A DNA stretch of 64,000 bases, taken from the NCBI GenBank assembly GCA_002633005.1, contig NMRA01000507.1, positions 246,811-310,810 of the forward strand, read 5' to 3'. The translations under genes were made by a program, and so were the position numbers. This stretch comes from Phoronis australis (taxonomy: Eukaryota; Phoronida; Phoronidae). Below are positions 35,559 through 46,941 of the stretch, in pieces (position 1 is the stretch's first letter; each line of letters begins with the position of its first letter). The notes beneath the pieces are model-generated. The model was given only the letters and a program-made list of their open reading frames with translations. It was not told the DNA's origin and made no database searches.

Positions 35559-37313
35559 GTAAGTTCACATCCCGTCAGCTGCGTTGATATCTTAGATACA
35601 CAAGCCAACCTTTCAAATGTACATCCATTGACCGTTTTACTGATAGCGAAATCGATGGGTGCGCATGCATTTCACCCGGAGAGTAGATTTGTTGGATACG
35701 ACTCATCCAGTTCAGAATCCAGAAACCGTCACACAGACGACCGTTTGGTCGATAAGCTGGTAGTTGATTTTGGATCTACAAAATGGCTAGGGATCTATGC
35801 CACACCAATGATATACTGAGCTTCTAGTCCTGTCTCCTTGAAGCACTACTAAAGTGAAGTATTTTCTATAAGTCCTTTATGGCTACTAGCAGTGCTGGAT
35901 GGGATGACTGTTCTCTCACAATCCTCGGGGTATTTGACGGCTAACAATAGCCTTAAAAATCATTGGGCTTGCAATTGGAAAAAAATCAAGTATAGACTCG
36001 TGGGCCTATACGAATGGAGACCTTATTGCAATCATCTGTGGTGTGTAGAATTTCACAAAATCAACCACTGTGAGACAAGTCAGACTTTCTGTGAAATTTA
36101 ACGTCGGTACAAAGAGTCTTCATTACACATTGGTAAACTAGTCACATCTAAAAGAATTGGTAGACAAACGCCGTTTCAGTAAACGCGCAGATCTCGAGCT
36201 GGATTGGTGTGATGAAAGTGTTGTAAAGACTGCATAATGAAACTGATAATTGTCGGGATATAACTCCAAACGTTCAAGAAGCACCGTTGGCAAGTAATCT
36301 TAGTTGTTTTTGGCAGGACTAATTTAGAACTATACACTACTCGTATCAACGTGAAGTTCCGGTAGGTAATTACAGCGTCTTGGATGTAGCGCGTCACAAA
36401 TTTGGAGACTCGCTGCAATTTTGTGAAGATGCCTTGCTGAAGTAAAGGTTTTTGTCAAAATATTGCAAAAATTAACAGCATCTTTCGCTTTTTTGCCACT
36501 GTATCCTCTTTCATCTTTCGATGATATCTGAAACCTGTGAGTTTTATCAGTCTTCGTTCGAATGTCTATATTGTTTAATCAGGTCATTATCGATCCACAT
36601 CTGTCAAACATATGTAGATAGGAGTTCCGAACGTCTTGCGCCCAAAATCACTGTTGAAGGAATGATGCATTAAAGATACAGGTTGAAGTGGAAAGAAAAT
36701 CAGAATAAAAATACTGTTTTGTCCAGTCAAAGCCACACTAACTAAGTTAGACCGGCACTGTCTCTGTGACACCCATATCAATCCAGTTGGTTTTTGCTGT
36801 TTTGCATCATCTACAATCTTGACATTCCTCTCTATCCTGTGAATGGCTCTGTTCGTAGTCATCATGTACATACACTGCAATGCAATGAATGGGTCAACTT
36901 GTCTTACAGTTGTAAGAGGTTAATGTCTAAAGTCCAAAGTTTCTATAGTCCGAAGATTATAGTCCGAAGGCTCTGTAGTCCGAAGCTTCGATAGTACGAC
37001 AACACTCGATGTATCTATAATCGGATGGTTCTATTTTCGGTTCTATACAACCTTTGGACTTATAACCTTAGATCTACGTAATGATTTTCGTACTATCGAA
37101 ACTTTGGCTAAAGGAGCCTTCAGATTATAGAGGCCCAACCTTTGTAATTTGGTGGTGTCAAAGGCATGCTGGACAGCAACCCTACAATCATTGACCATTG
37201 GTGGTCATATGGACAACTGCTAATGGGTGGACCGTGCCCCTTCTGAGAATTGTCCTTGAGTGATACACGCGCTACATGATTGTGAGCTGTCAACTTCTGT
37301 TTGTATATTTCAG
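35559..37313 (+). other. Intron 9
   Basis: The last 500 bases belong to the duplicated segment. Short degenerate repeats of TATAGTCCGAAG lie at about 36,925-37,000. Confidence 0.5.
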
Positions 37314-37533
37314 GACGTTAACTATGTAAAAAAGTCTTCGCTCAGTTACATACGCGTTTATTACCAAGGTGACATGAGACAACGCACAAACGGAAATTTG
37401 CGTGTCAGAGCCTGTGCAAGATGGTTCTTCAAATTCAATGGTAACGAATGCTCCAAACCTGGTACAATAGCTGGAATTATTTCTGTCCGTTCCTATGATG
37501 CTGTCGATTACAACCATCATCATCCCTCCGTTG
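37314..37533 (+). CDS. Exon 10 (3B): middle of CTHRC1-like domain 3
   Basis: After tatatttcag it reads DVNYVKKSSLSYIRVYYQGD, MRQRTNGNLRVRACARWFF, KFNGNECSKPGTIAGIISV and a His-rich end YNHHHPSV, leaving in phase 1 at GTTG|gtgggt. Joined to exon 9 it gives the G-x-I-T-F-I-D-V run that CTHRC1 shows at this place. Cys-Ala-Arg-Trp and Phe-Asn-Gly-x-x-Cys are canonical. Confidence 0.87.
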
Positions 37534-38172
37534 GTGGGTATTTACCATTTACATCATTCTTTTGGTTGATTACTTTGTCTTTTTGTAGTGTCTATGTACA
37601 AGGTGATCCAAGAATATTACGATTAAATACGACTTATTTTGGGTAAATTGTTTTCCAAATTTTTCAAAAGCGTGTCCCTATGACATTGAAATTTTGTTTG
37701 ATAGAGTTTATTAAGAGATGATGATGTCACTGAAAACACGAAGTAAGGACATGCGCAATCACAGTTCCTACATGTCCAAAACCGAACCACATGTTGAACT
37801 GAGGCGACAGCAACTTATTTCGTTCACCTCTCGATTTTTGTATGGTGGTCTGTTTTTTAACACTTTTTAATTTTTGGTACTTTCCATAAGGGCGAAAAGT
37901 ACTTTACTGGTCAAAATTTCTTTTCACCCCATGGAGAAAACTGAACACACTTTTCGCAGAGGTAAACATTACTTTCCAATTGGATACATAGTCATTTTTC
38001 ACCTTGAAGGAAAGTGTATTTCACCCTGGTGAAAAGAAATCTTCATCTTGGTGTGAAGTACTTTTCATTGTGTTTGAAAGTACCAAGAAACATAAAAATG
38101 TCAGTTGTAGATCACCTTAGTTTAAGCCATTCAGAACAAATGACTACCTATTTAAACCTGTTTGATTTTCAG
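37534..38172 (+). other. Intron 10
   Basis: Part of the duplicated segment; closely similar to 49,270-49,912. Contains repeated words such as TTTTCACC and GGTGAAAAG but no element. Confidence 0.5.
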
Positions 38173-38312
38173 TGGAAGGGCTTTGCAAGTTAGATGCTGG
38201 AACATACAACATACGTCTCTATGTTGAATCCTGCAGTGAGTACAACGACGCCGCCACGTGCTACGCGTCTCCCTGCCGTCTGGTGGCCGAGGAAGTGTAT
38301 TTAACAGAATAG
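38173..38312 (+). CDS. Exon 11 (3C): end of CTHRC1-like domain 3 and stop
   Basis: After cctgtttgattttcag it reads (V)EGLCKLDAGTYNIRLYVESC, SEYNDAATCYASPCRLVAEE and VYLTE, then TAG at 38,310. It matches V-E-G-L-C and the final A/I-E-E of CTHRC1, with two extra cysteines (ATCYASPC) where canonical CTHRC1 has the Trp-Asn-Ser region. It ends the reading frame five residues past the domain. Confidence 0.87.
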
Positions 38313-41300
38313 AATGTCAAAGAAGCGTATTACACATTTTGGAGTTATTTGATGGACAGTTTTGTGTTGAATGTGAAGCTGTAGCATATATATATCAGAA
38401 AATATGTAAGACTTTTACAAAGTGAAACCCTGTTTCAACTTGTTAAAGTTCTATGTCTCATGACTCTGGTGGTCGAGGAATGTTTCTAACGGAATAGAGA
38501 CAAAAAATTGTCCATTACCCTTACCTTATTCAAAAGATTAGCGAATGTTTGAAAACTATGGTACATGCAAAAATGCAGCTGTAATTGACAAGCGTCACGA
38601 TTCATGGGTGAACGACTGCCCGCCTCAAACCACAGAGTCTACTTTGTGACCTTCATGAGGACTGTGTGTTTTATTAAATGTTGTCATCTCTCTGGGCATG
38701 TAACCTTATAAGTCGTGCGTGTTGCAAATAATTTGCTTGGTATATCCAAAACAGGATGGCTACCATTAAAAGCGGTTATAAACCAAACTTCCCATTTCTG
38801 CCCACAAGAAAACACTTCGTCTGTACTCTTTTGCATATGACACATCGCCTTGACCAAAAACGTGAGAAATGGGTGATAGGTGAGACCTTGCGAGACGTTT
38901 GTGAATCAGAGGCATTATAGGAAATTCGTACATGGTACTCAATTTCCTTAAGCATACCTCATACAATTACCGTAGATGGACAGAGGTGTTACGAAAAACA
39001 GTAATTTATGCGAAAAATCCCAGTTACGGAGCTTTCAAAGTATAGTGCGGACCACGCGATGTTACATTGATGGCCTAATAAGAGAGGGAGAAAGCTCTCT
39101 AAAAGCGTAGGAATTCTTGGTTATGGGCCTGGATATTTTAGTCGTGGCCCTCATGTTTTAAAGCACATGCTCGAACCAAGCAAGTTCATGATTTTGGCGT
39201 CCTCCGTTCTTTTTTAGCGCTCAGTTTTGTCCAAAAAGAATACTTGTCAGTGTCAAAAATACACGACTCCGTGGTTTCTTTTACCCTTTTGAATATTTTG
39301 GTGGAGTAAACAAACCAATTCACGTGCCTTTTCCATGTAAATGGATGCAAGAGCAAGGACAGTTAAAACCAATATTTTTCGAAAGATATCGACTAGACTG
39401 TCAAATGTTTGCAATTATGCCAATCCCGGCGTATGATTCCATATGTACTTTTGTTCCGTTGTAATAAATAATGTGCACTATCCACAACTGTCATGATTTT
39501 CATGTAGTACTGTTATCCACTTTGGTTTTCAATGAACATTTAATTTATTGATGTATAGATTCCATTCTAACAACTTGTAACTATGGACGTGTTAGCTGTT
39601 GATATGCATTTGTCTTTTATAAGCCCCAAACACTAGTGGTATGTTACCTGTTATTGTGAAGGTGTCCATTCCAACAACCTGCATGCTATTTACACGTTAG
39701 CTATTGATATACAAATATCCATTCTATTGGCCCATTAGCTAGTGATTGATATGCAGATATCTGTTTTGGCAACATAACTAAGAACATCGTCTTGGGGGCC
39801 TTTTTGAGAGAAACAGGTTATAATGAGCTGTTATGTACATGTACGTGTCTGTCATTGTGCGAAGCCTGGACATTAATACGGCGTATTCGTTTCTCTATAC
39901 CCAGAACCCGTGACAAATAGCGCCCAGGGTATGGTCAGTTATTGCTACTAAATTAAATGAGAAAATCTTATAAGTTACACCCTGTCGATTTCCTGGACTT
40001 AGTCAACCCCTAACTTTTCCGGCGCCTCTGGCGCACCTATCGTTTTTATCGTGACAAGCAGAAAGGCTTCCGATAGAGTGAAGCCACGGGTAACACTGAC
40101 ACTTAAATTCATAGGGCGTTACCGTGTGCCACTATTATCACGTTTTCTTCCGTAGATGGCTGGATGCAGGCCGTCACTTAACCGTTACCGCAAAGCGTTC
40201 TACACACAGTACGAATGACTGATTTTGACCTTATCATTAGCCTTAGTCAACCAAAGCCCTTGTTTGCACATGAGTCGCTGACAACTGAAAAACGCCATAA
40301 TTGGCAGAATTATACACTAAGGGATTTCTCAAAAGTGGAGATTTTTAATAAAGCCATGTCTTTTATCCGTGCTACATTCACAGTGAAAAACGAATTACAA
40401 AAAAGTCGGATGTTGGCATATTCTTACCCAAGATCACAAATTCACGACTGCCACAATGCAAAAAAGATCATCACCTGAATGCTCTTTTACTCTAGATTCC
40501 AGAAAATTAGGTTGAAATATGTCAATACCAACCAGATTTCTGACAATTTCCACTTGTCAGAAGGGTACCTGGATTCGCGCCAGTCGCACCAAGAATTCAA
40601 CACTCAACAAGTATGTGCTGTTAAAGTGCCGTACCTTTGTAGACAAGAGAAGAGGCCAAATTTTTAGATTCAGTTCACTCAAAACAACTTCAAGGGCTCC
40701 TGAATACCATTCGTGGCAATCACTTCCCATTTAATCCACAAAACTGCCGCCAAACCCCACCCACCTCATTTTCTTCATTTTGGGGGAACTACAAAAGCCT
40801 CTACTGTGGTCTTAGACATTACGCGATTGTTACAAATGACTTACATGTACCATGGGTGTTTCACGTATGACATGGCAAAGTGTCTGAACTATCTGTTATA
40901 GGGTATGATGTATTCATTGTGGTGGCTATGTGTTAATAAAAGCTATATGTGTAGTTCCAATAGTAGACCAGTTTTACATACAAGTTAGCGTGAAGGTAAA
41001 CTGCTTCATTTTTGGAGTGCTGCAAGGTGATTTCGGTGACAATTTTTGTTATTGTTTGTTATTATTTTCGGTGTTGTATTTTCATAGTCTGGCATTGAGT
41101 TATGTTCATGCAAACCAAAATGCTGTTTAACTTGTAATTTATCCCATACGTGTTGAACAAGTCGAGTGCAATACGGCCATGTGATATTGTTTCCCGTATG
41201 GCCTTCCCGAGATTACTACAAAAGTGAGCTTTGATATGAAAAGGTGGGTCAATGTAGACTTGACGTCGTTAGCCGGTTCGATCATCAAACTTTCCCAAGA

Positions 41301-42347
41301 TAGGTTAAAGTATTAGAATTGTAACAACATTATTAGCACTCAATAATGAGGTCCCAAACGTAACATCTGGTACAAAACTGTTAATTATGTCTCAGTCTTA
41401 CTTGCTAAATATTATATCGTCTGCAACTCAGGCGCCGATTCCTCGGTAAGTACAATATTAAATATAGCTATTTGATTATTTTCAAGAAGTGTTACAATTT
41501 CAATGCTTCACCGTTGCTTTCATCTTTGTTGTACCTTTTCAAGTAATAAATGGTTCTATTTAAAACTGTTTCTTTTACTAGAGAAAACTGGTAACCAAGC
41601 GCGCAAGTACATACGCATATGATGTGATCCACTACTTGAACAGTCTGAATGAAGTATTTAAAAATCTGCTGAAAAATGAAAGAAACTTTGGAACTTGAAG
41701 CGTATGGGATAAATACAAAACGTACCTCGATTGGCGTAGATAAAGTAATGTCCCACGTATCGGCCTCGACCTTCGGTCTTGTGGGATATTACTTCATTTA
41801 CAGCACTCTTGGTACGTTTTGTGCATGTCTTCGTGAAGAATTTGGTGGAATAGACTATCGCTAGCGGTGTTAAATATTGATATACAGATCCATTCTGACA
41901 AACTGAACACTATTGATAAAACAGATTGGCATCTCTTCTGGCACCTGAGTGCAAACCTCGTGTTGGGTGCAGTCGTTAGAGTGATTTTGCGATCGGTGGT
42001 TGTGTGGTTGAAGGTCTGTGTGTAAAGTTCCAATATTCCAAATAACTCCAGTCCTGGCCTGGTTTGTGTTTACTCTGAACCCGTGTCTATAGTAATGGAT
42101 ATTATCAGTCATCCATCGGTGAAATAGATAAAGAGAAAATTAGAAATCTTTACTGGATTTACTTGAAAAAATTAAGTAACGTTTCGTCCACCACGGTGAC
42201 TTAACATACTTCTGCAACATCTGTTGGTCTGTGTTAATCTTGACATAAACGGCGAGAGACTTTGAATGAAACCGCGTCCCAGGTTTGTGATAGGTTGATT
42301 TCCTTTGTTCCTCTTCAATTTAAGCTAGGATGGGTGCTTGATGCATT
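38313..42347. other. Region downstream of the CTHRC1-like gene
   Basis: First 3.3 kb belong to duplication copy 1 and may include a long 3' untranslated region; an AATAAA occurs at 40,935-40,940, but no tail site can be fixed. From 41,662 to 42,347 no element or gene was recognised. Frames of 60-87 codons here are not conserved-looking. Confidence 0.45.
39545..39780. repeat. Degenerate minisatellite-like array
   Basis: Three to four diverged units share CCATTCTAACAAC, GTTAGCTATTGATATGCA and ATATCC. A further related unit lies near 41,870-41,910. The array is within the 1.15 kb absent from duplication copy 2. Confidence 0.5.
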
Positions 42348-43091
42348 GTTCTAAAACCCCTCGACCCACGACCCCCTTGACCCACGACATACAACCTCCT
42401 CGACCCAGTCTAGACACAAGCTCGACTCGATCTGAACATAGAACAAGCGTTGACTTGCAGGACCAGTACGTTGGGCCGTGAGCTTGACTGGCTTTTCCCT
42501 GTTTTTGCAATTAAGATAGTTGATTGGGCAAGTTTGAAAGCCAAACACAAAAACCCAACCAAATCAAACTAAAGAACTAATAACGTTAAAAATGTCTTTC
42601 CGGCAGAGTCTCGTCTACTCTTCAGTGAATGATAGATTCAACTTTTTTTGCAGAGACTGCGAGGAACCGAAAAAACTATAATTTCAACAGTAAATACAGT
42701 TTGAAAAAGCAAACTTCATTAAAAAGTATTTCAACGTTATGTGTTGTATATTGTAAACGAGTGTACAACAGAAAGCAAATATTAAAATATGAAAATAACC
42801 TACTCTCCCCTTAAGTTTTGTAGAACTGGGCCCTTGGTAGCCGCTCGTAGAACAATATTCGTGACGACGATTGCGCGCTCACAATGTGCTATTTCAAATG
42901 ACGTTCTCACGCCACTTTCTGTTATTAAATCACTAAGTTTGAGCCAGAGCAGACTCGCGTGTAGGTATGGGAAAGTCACTCAATGACGTAGGAAGATTAT
43001 GAAATATGTAAAAAACGCAAAAATATCTCCATTGCCACAGGTCGTGGGTCGAGGGGGTCGTGGGGTTTTGGGGTCGAGGGGTTTTTATAAC
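42348..43091. mobile_element. Putative non-autonomous DNA element with C-rich terminal inverted repeats
   Basis: Left end GTTCTAAAACCCCTCGACCC (42,348) and the inverse of GTTATAAAAACCCCTCGACC at 43,091. The ends continue with repeats of CGACCCACGACCCC on the left and its complement on the right. At about 744 bases with no recognised transposase it would be MITE-like. No clear target duplication was seen. Confidence 0.55.
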
Positions 43092-43689
43092 AATCCGTGC
43101 TCGACTCTTTTATGGTGTTGTCCTCCAAGCACAGAAATGACATTTATGAAACTGAAAACTGTTTTACTCCCGAAGACAAAATCTCTTCTGACTGAAGAGC
43201 ACAAGTCAACCAAGAAGATCAGCACAAGTCATTAGAGTCATTTCTGGTGCAACTCTTGATCTCAATAAGACTGAAATTTGTGCCACGACATGGGTACACA
43301 CACCATGTAACGATAAAGACCGATGGCCAAGTGAATTTTGTAGGCATACGTAGAACAAAAACCCCGAAATTGAGATTTGCCATGGGCCCATCCTATAGTT
43401 CATCCGCCTTTAACGGGTACATGTGTACAAAGTGCAATTGATGACACGTTCCTGTGTATGCATTTAGGTTTTGGTCTCAAAATGCGTAATCAAAAAGTGG
43501 GGACCTAGCGTTGGCCGGGGAAAGTTCTATGTTATCCTTAGTGCTTTTTGTTTTTTGTGTAAAGTTACAGACAACTTAAAGTGTTTGGAGCAAATGCAAA
43601 ACATCAATTTGCGCTGACATAACTCATACGAAACCTGCATTTGCAAACAAAACAATTTTTAAAGACAGCTGCGAAATCTATCGTGATAA
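43092..43689. other. No gene assigned
   Basis: A 64-codon frame at 43,247-43,441 (GYTHHVTIKTDGQVNFVGI) has a protein-like feel but no family could be supported. A segment near 43,531-43,570 recurs at 52,499-52,550 (CCTTAGTGCTTTTT). Confidence 0.4.
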
Positions 43690-44025
43690 GTCCATTCACG
43701 AGATACAGAAAATTAACCAACTGGTGGACTGCCATTTGATAGACTGCAACAATTGAACGGAACATCGTTGAGTTCTGTATCGTCTCCGTTTCCTTAGTGT
43801 TCTCCAGTGCGCGTCTGGGTATCACCTATGGCCGCCCCTAAAACACATAACGGAATTGTTGATGAATAAGATTTTCTTTGGTATGTGGAGCTTGGCTGGA
43901 CAAGTAGTTGCAAACTGATTTATGGAAATACAAGTTTTGATTTATCGTAAAACATGGTCTTGCTTTGTTCCTTACTCTGTTCAGAAGTCATCTCTGAACT
44001 TGGAAGAACTGAAGATTCTGAACAA
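43690..44025. repeat. Dispersed repeat, copy 1
   Basis: Similar in the same orientation to 58,145-58,510: shared words include GCCATTTGATAGACTGCAAC, AATAAGATTTTCTTT and TTGGAAGAACTGAAGA. Its right edge abuts the truncated end of the gypsy element. Confidence 0.75.
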
Positions 44026-45009
44026 TAAAAGGTTTACTGAAATCGGGTAATCTCAGTATGGGTACTCTCGTCAGCAGGTATCGAAGCGTGTCGAACGCAT
44101 GCTGCTGAGCTTCTTCCCATTGCACGGTGTAGGGCTGTTTCTTCTTTGTGAGCTCAGTAAGCGGGACGGCGATTTCAGCAAAGTTTGGGATGGACGTCCT
44201 GTAGTATCCAGCCAACCCAAGAAAAGAACGAAATTGTTTCTTCGTTCTGAGTCGTGGTACATCTCGGATGCGTCCCAACTTTTCTTCATCCATTGCCAGG
44301 TGCCCTTCACCGACCACATGTCCAACGAATTCGATGGAACGAGATCCAACCGAACACTTGGTGGGTCAAATCGTTAGGCCAGCCTCTCGCACACGTTGGA
44401 ATGTGTCTCGCAAAGTGGCAAGGTGTTCAGTCCAAGTCTTACTATGGCACAGAGTGTCATCCACATAATGTTCTGTATTATGTGCACCTGCCAACATCTT
44501 CCTCATCATGCGGTTAAAGGTCGCTGCCGAAATTACCAGACCAAATGGCATCTTTACAAATTGGAGCAACCACTTGGTACTACAAAAGAGGCCTTGGGTC
44601 GTGATTCTTCGGTGACAATGACTTGCCTGTATCATTTACTTAGATCAATCTTCGTAAAATACTGGACTTTACTGATATCTGCCATGATGTCATCGGTATT
44701 GCCCATCGGTTCCGAGTCAAACTTGGTGATGGCGTTCAAATGACGAAAATCGATGCAGAATCGATTTAAACCGTCCTTCTTCACTAAGACCACCGGAGAG
44801 TTGTAGGGAGCATCGGATGGTCCTATGACTCCACACTTTAACATGTTGTCGACTTCTTCCTGCACAACGGTCCGTGTGGGTTTTGGCAGGGGATATGGCT
44901 TGACTCTCACCGGCTCTTTAATAATGGTCTCAATCTTGTGTTCAACCAGATGGGTTGTACCTGGTACTTCACTAAAGATGTCAGAGTACTCTTCCAACAG
45001 ACTTGTCAC
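44026..45009 (-). pseudogene. Gypsy reverse transcriptase, split over three frames
   Basis: Frame 45,009-44,632: LLEEYSDIFSEVPGTTHLVE, GVIGPSDAPYNSPVVLVKKD, CIDFRHLNAIT, YFTKIDLSK (first Asp). Frame 44,635-44,366: FVKMPFGLVISAATFNRMM and EHYVDDTLCHS (catalytic YVDD). Frame 44,317-44,026: FRSFLGLAGYYRTSIPNFAE and LTKKKQPYTVQW, ending LRLPDFSKPF just before RNase H would begin. Two shifts and loss of RNase H make it non-functional. Confidence 0.85.
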
Positions 45010-45018
45010 CTCCCTTCG

Positions 45019-45375
45019 TTAGCTAGTAGTGAGCTCGTCTGACATCTTGACATCTGTGTACGTTTCTTTTTGATTTGTAGATCCTTGCACTAGTACATGT
45101 TCATCATCGACAACACGAACTCCATTGTCCATTTCAGGGTGCAGTACAGCTATGGCTGCGATGTCAGATTTCTGATCTGCATCATCTTTACTTACAGCCC
45201 CACTTTGGTCACGAGATATGTAGAGTTTCAACAGGTTGGCATGGTATGTTTTGGTCTTTCCACCAACCCTTACTCGGTAGTCCATTTTGTTGAGTACCTC
45301 GGTCACTTCATAGGGACCCCTCCACTGCAGTAGCAACTTTTTACTGTCTGTTGGTAACAATATTAACGATCTCAT
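45019..45375 (-). pseudogene. Gypsy integrase C-terminal domain
   Basis: QWRGPYEVTEVLNKMDYRV and YHANLLKLY are the typical small beta-barrel end of a gypsy integrase. An acidic tail with VRVVDDEHVLVQ follows and stops 9 bases before the RT frame begins. The stretch from 45,376 to 45,699 must hold the rest of the core in broken frames. Confidence 0.75.
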
Positions 45376-45699
45376 GTCTTTTTGTCATAATGATGTTTCT
45401 ATGCTTCACCAGAATTTCGTAAGTTTTCCCGCACCAGTTCACCTGTCTCTTCTAGACGATGTCGCAAGTCGAGGACATACTGTAATCATAAGTATTCCGT
45501 ACGTCTGGTTTTTCATTGCCAGTCTACAACTCTTTAAGCACCTGCATGGGCCCTCGCACGGTCCTACCATACAATAGTTCAAATGGCGAGAAACCTGTGC
45601 TCACTTGTGGTACCTCTCAGTAGGCGAACAGTACTGCTGGTAAGTACCGGTCCCAATCTTGTGGACGCTCTTGGCACATTTTCTTTAACATACTATTCA

Positions 45700-46770
45700 T
45701 TACATCGTTAGTACGGAGTGGTGAACAGTTGCTTCATGGATATCAACCGTGCAACTTCTTTCAATACTTCTGAGGTCACTAAGCACCTCTCTTGGGAAGC
45801 CAATTCTACAGAAGGTTTCAAACAATGCTTCTGCGACTCGCCCAGCTTCTATTCTGGGTAAAGGGACTGCGTCTGGGCATCTTGTTGCATAGTCTACGAT
45901 GGTTAGAATGTACCGGTTGCCTTTGTTTGTTATCGGTGATACAGGACCAATCAAATCAAGAACGATACGCTGGAACGGTTCTTCCATAAGTGGCATCTCG
46001 CCCAATGACACTTTAGAGACCCTGCCCTTAGGAGTTGTTCGCTGGCAGATGTCACATGCTCTGCAGCAACGATTTATGTCACTGCCAACTCCTGACCAAT
46101 TAAACCTACTGGCTATTCTCTCACTGGTCTTCTTCACACCAAGGTGCCCACCAACGATTGACTCGTTAGCTAGCGTCATAACCTGTTGTCGATATTTGAC
46201 AGGGACAACTATCTGACGCAATTCTTTGGTGTTATTGGTATTCCCTCGGTACAGGACCCGCTTCTGCTTCTCATGCCAGTATTGTCCTCTACCACGTGTC
46301 CTTGCTAGTTTGTCTTTCTCAACAAGTTCTATGAGCTTACGTAGGGAAGAATCATGTTGTTGCTCGTCCTTCAATTTGCTGACGTCGAGACTTTCCACTG
46401 CGGATGGAGTCACCAACAAAGGCTTCATAGGTTTCTCTCTCTTCTCAGCGTGTGCTCTAGTAGTGACTGCGGACATGACACTACATTGTGGCTGCCACTT
46501 GGGATCTGGATCCTTGCTGACGCCAACAGCATTCCCTATGATGAGGTCGTATAAGGGTGTTCGCATACATATCACCTCGATTTCACCAACGAAGTATGGA
46601 GCGTCTACCTCAATCTTCGCTATGGGGAAGGATCGTGTTTTCCCATCTATTAACACACAGATGTGTTGTTTCCCCGACAGTTTACTTTCTTTGAGTAGGG
46701 ACGTCTTCACCGCTGTACTACTGCAACCAGTGTCACGCATCTCGTTGACGTAACTCTCACAAACGGGCAT
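45700..46770 (-). CDS. Gypsy protease and integrase (356-codon frame)
   Basis: Starts with a protease remnant: MRDTGCSSTAV carries the D-T-G catalytic triad, followed by a Leu-x-Ile-Gly-Asn near residue 80. After a linker comes the integrase zinc-binding region (GGHLGVKKTSERI and CRACDICQRT, giving the H-H-C-C pattern), then the core with LDLIGPVSPITNKGNRYI (first Asp) and FPREVLSDL (second Asp). Beyond this the frame drifts, so the final catalytic Glu is not in frame. There is no RT between protease and integrase in this single open frame, which directly shows the unusual order. Confidence 0.82.
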   Translation of the reverse strand: MPVCESYVNEMRDTGCSSTAVKTSLLKESKLSGKQHICVLIDGKTRSFPIAKIEVDAPYFVGEIEVICMRTPLYDLIIGNAVGVSKDPDPKWQPQCSVMSAVTTRAHAEKREKPMKPLLVTPSAVESLDVSKLKDEQQHDSSLRKLIELVEKDKLARTRGRGQYWHEKQKRVLYRGNTNNTKELRQIVVPVKYRQQVMTLANESIVGGHLGVKKTSERIASRFNWSGVGSDINRCCRACDICQRTTPKGRVSKVSLGEMPLMEEPFQRIVLDLIGPVSPITNKGNRYILTIVDYATRCPDAVPLPRIEAGRVAEALFETFCRIGFPREVLSDLRSIERSCTVDIHEATVHHSVLTM

Positions 46771-46941
46771 ATTGTGGTCAGCTGGAGGTTCTCTGTGCTT
46801 GTCACAGGCTCCTGTCTCTACGGGTATGGATGTCCCATCGACTAACTACAGACAGCCATCAACTATGTGCTGCTCTACCGGGCTACCCGTCGCTACCACA
46901 GCTTGACATATTCCCGCCTTCTTGGTGTCTTCTTTCTTAGT

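Larger units (their letters stand above)
36805..41661 (+). repeat. Segmental duplication, copy 1 (contains exons 10 and 11)
   Basis: Aligns in direct orientation with 48,565-52,275 through exon 10, intron 10, exon 11 and about 3.3 kb downstream. The main difference is about 1.15 kb present here at about 39,537-40,683 and absent from copy 2. Similarity starts near ATCTACAATCTTG and ends at a TTAA (41,658). Confidence 0.9.

Noticed and set aside
43247-43441. Frame GYTHHVTIKTDGQVNFVGI, considered as a beta-trefoil/FGF-like exon
   Set aside because: Only a loose G-Y ... D-G-x-V resemblance, no splice signals, and it sits among repeats.
46226-46753. 175-codon plus-strand frame
   Set aside because: Antisense of the gypsy protease-integrase frame.
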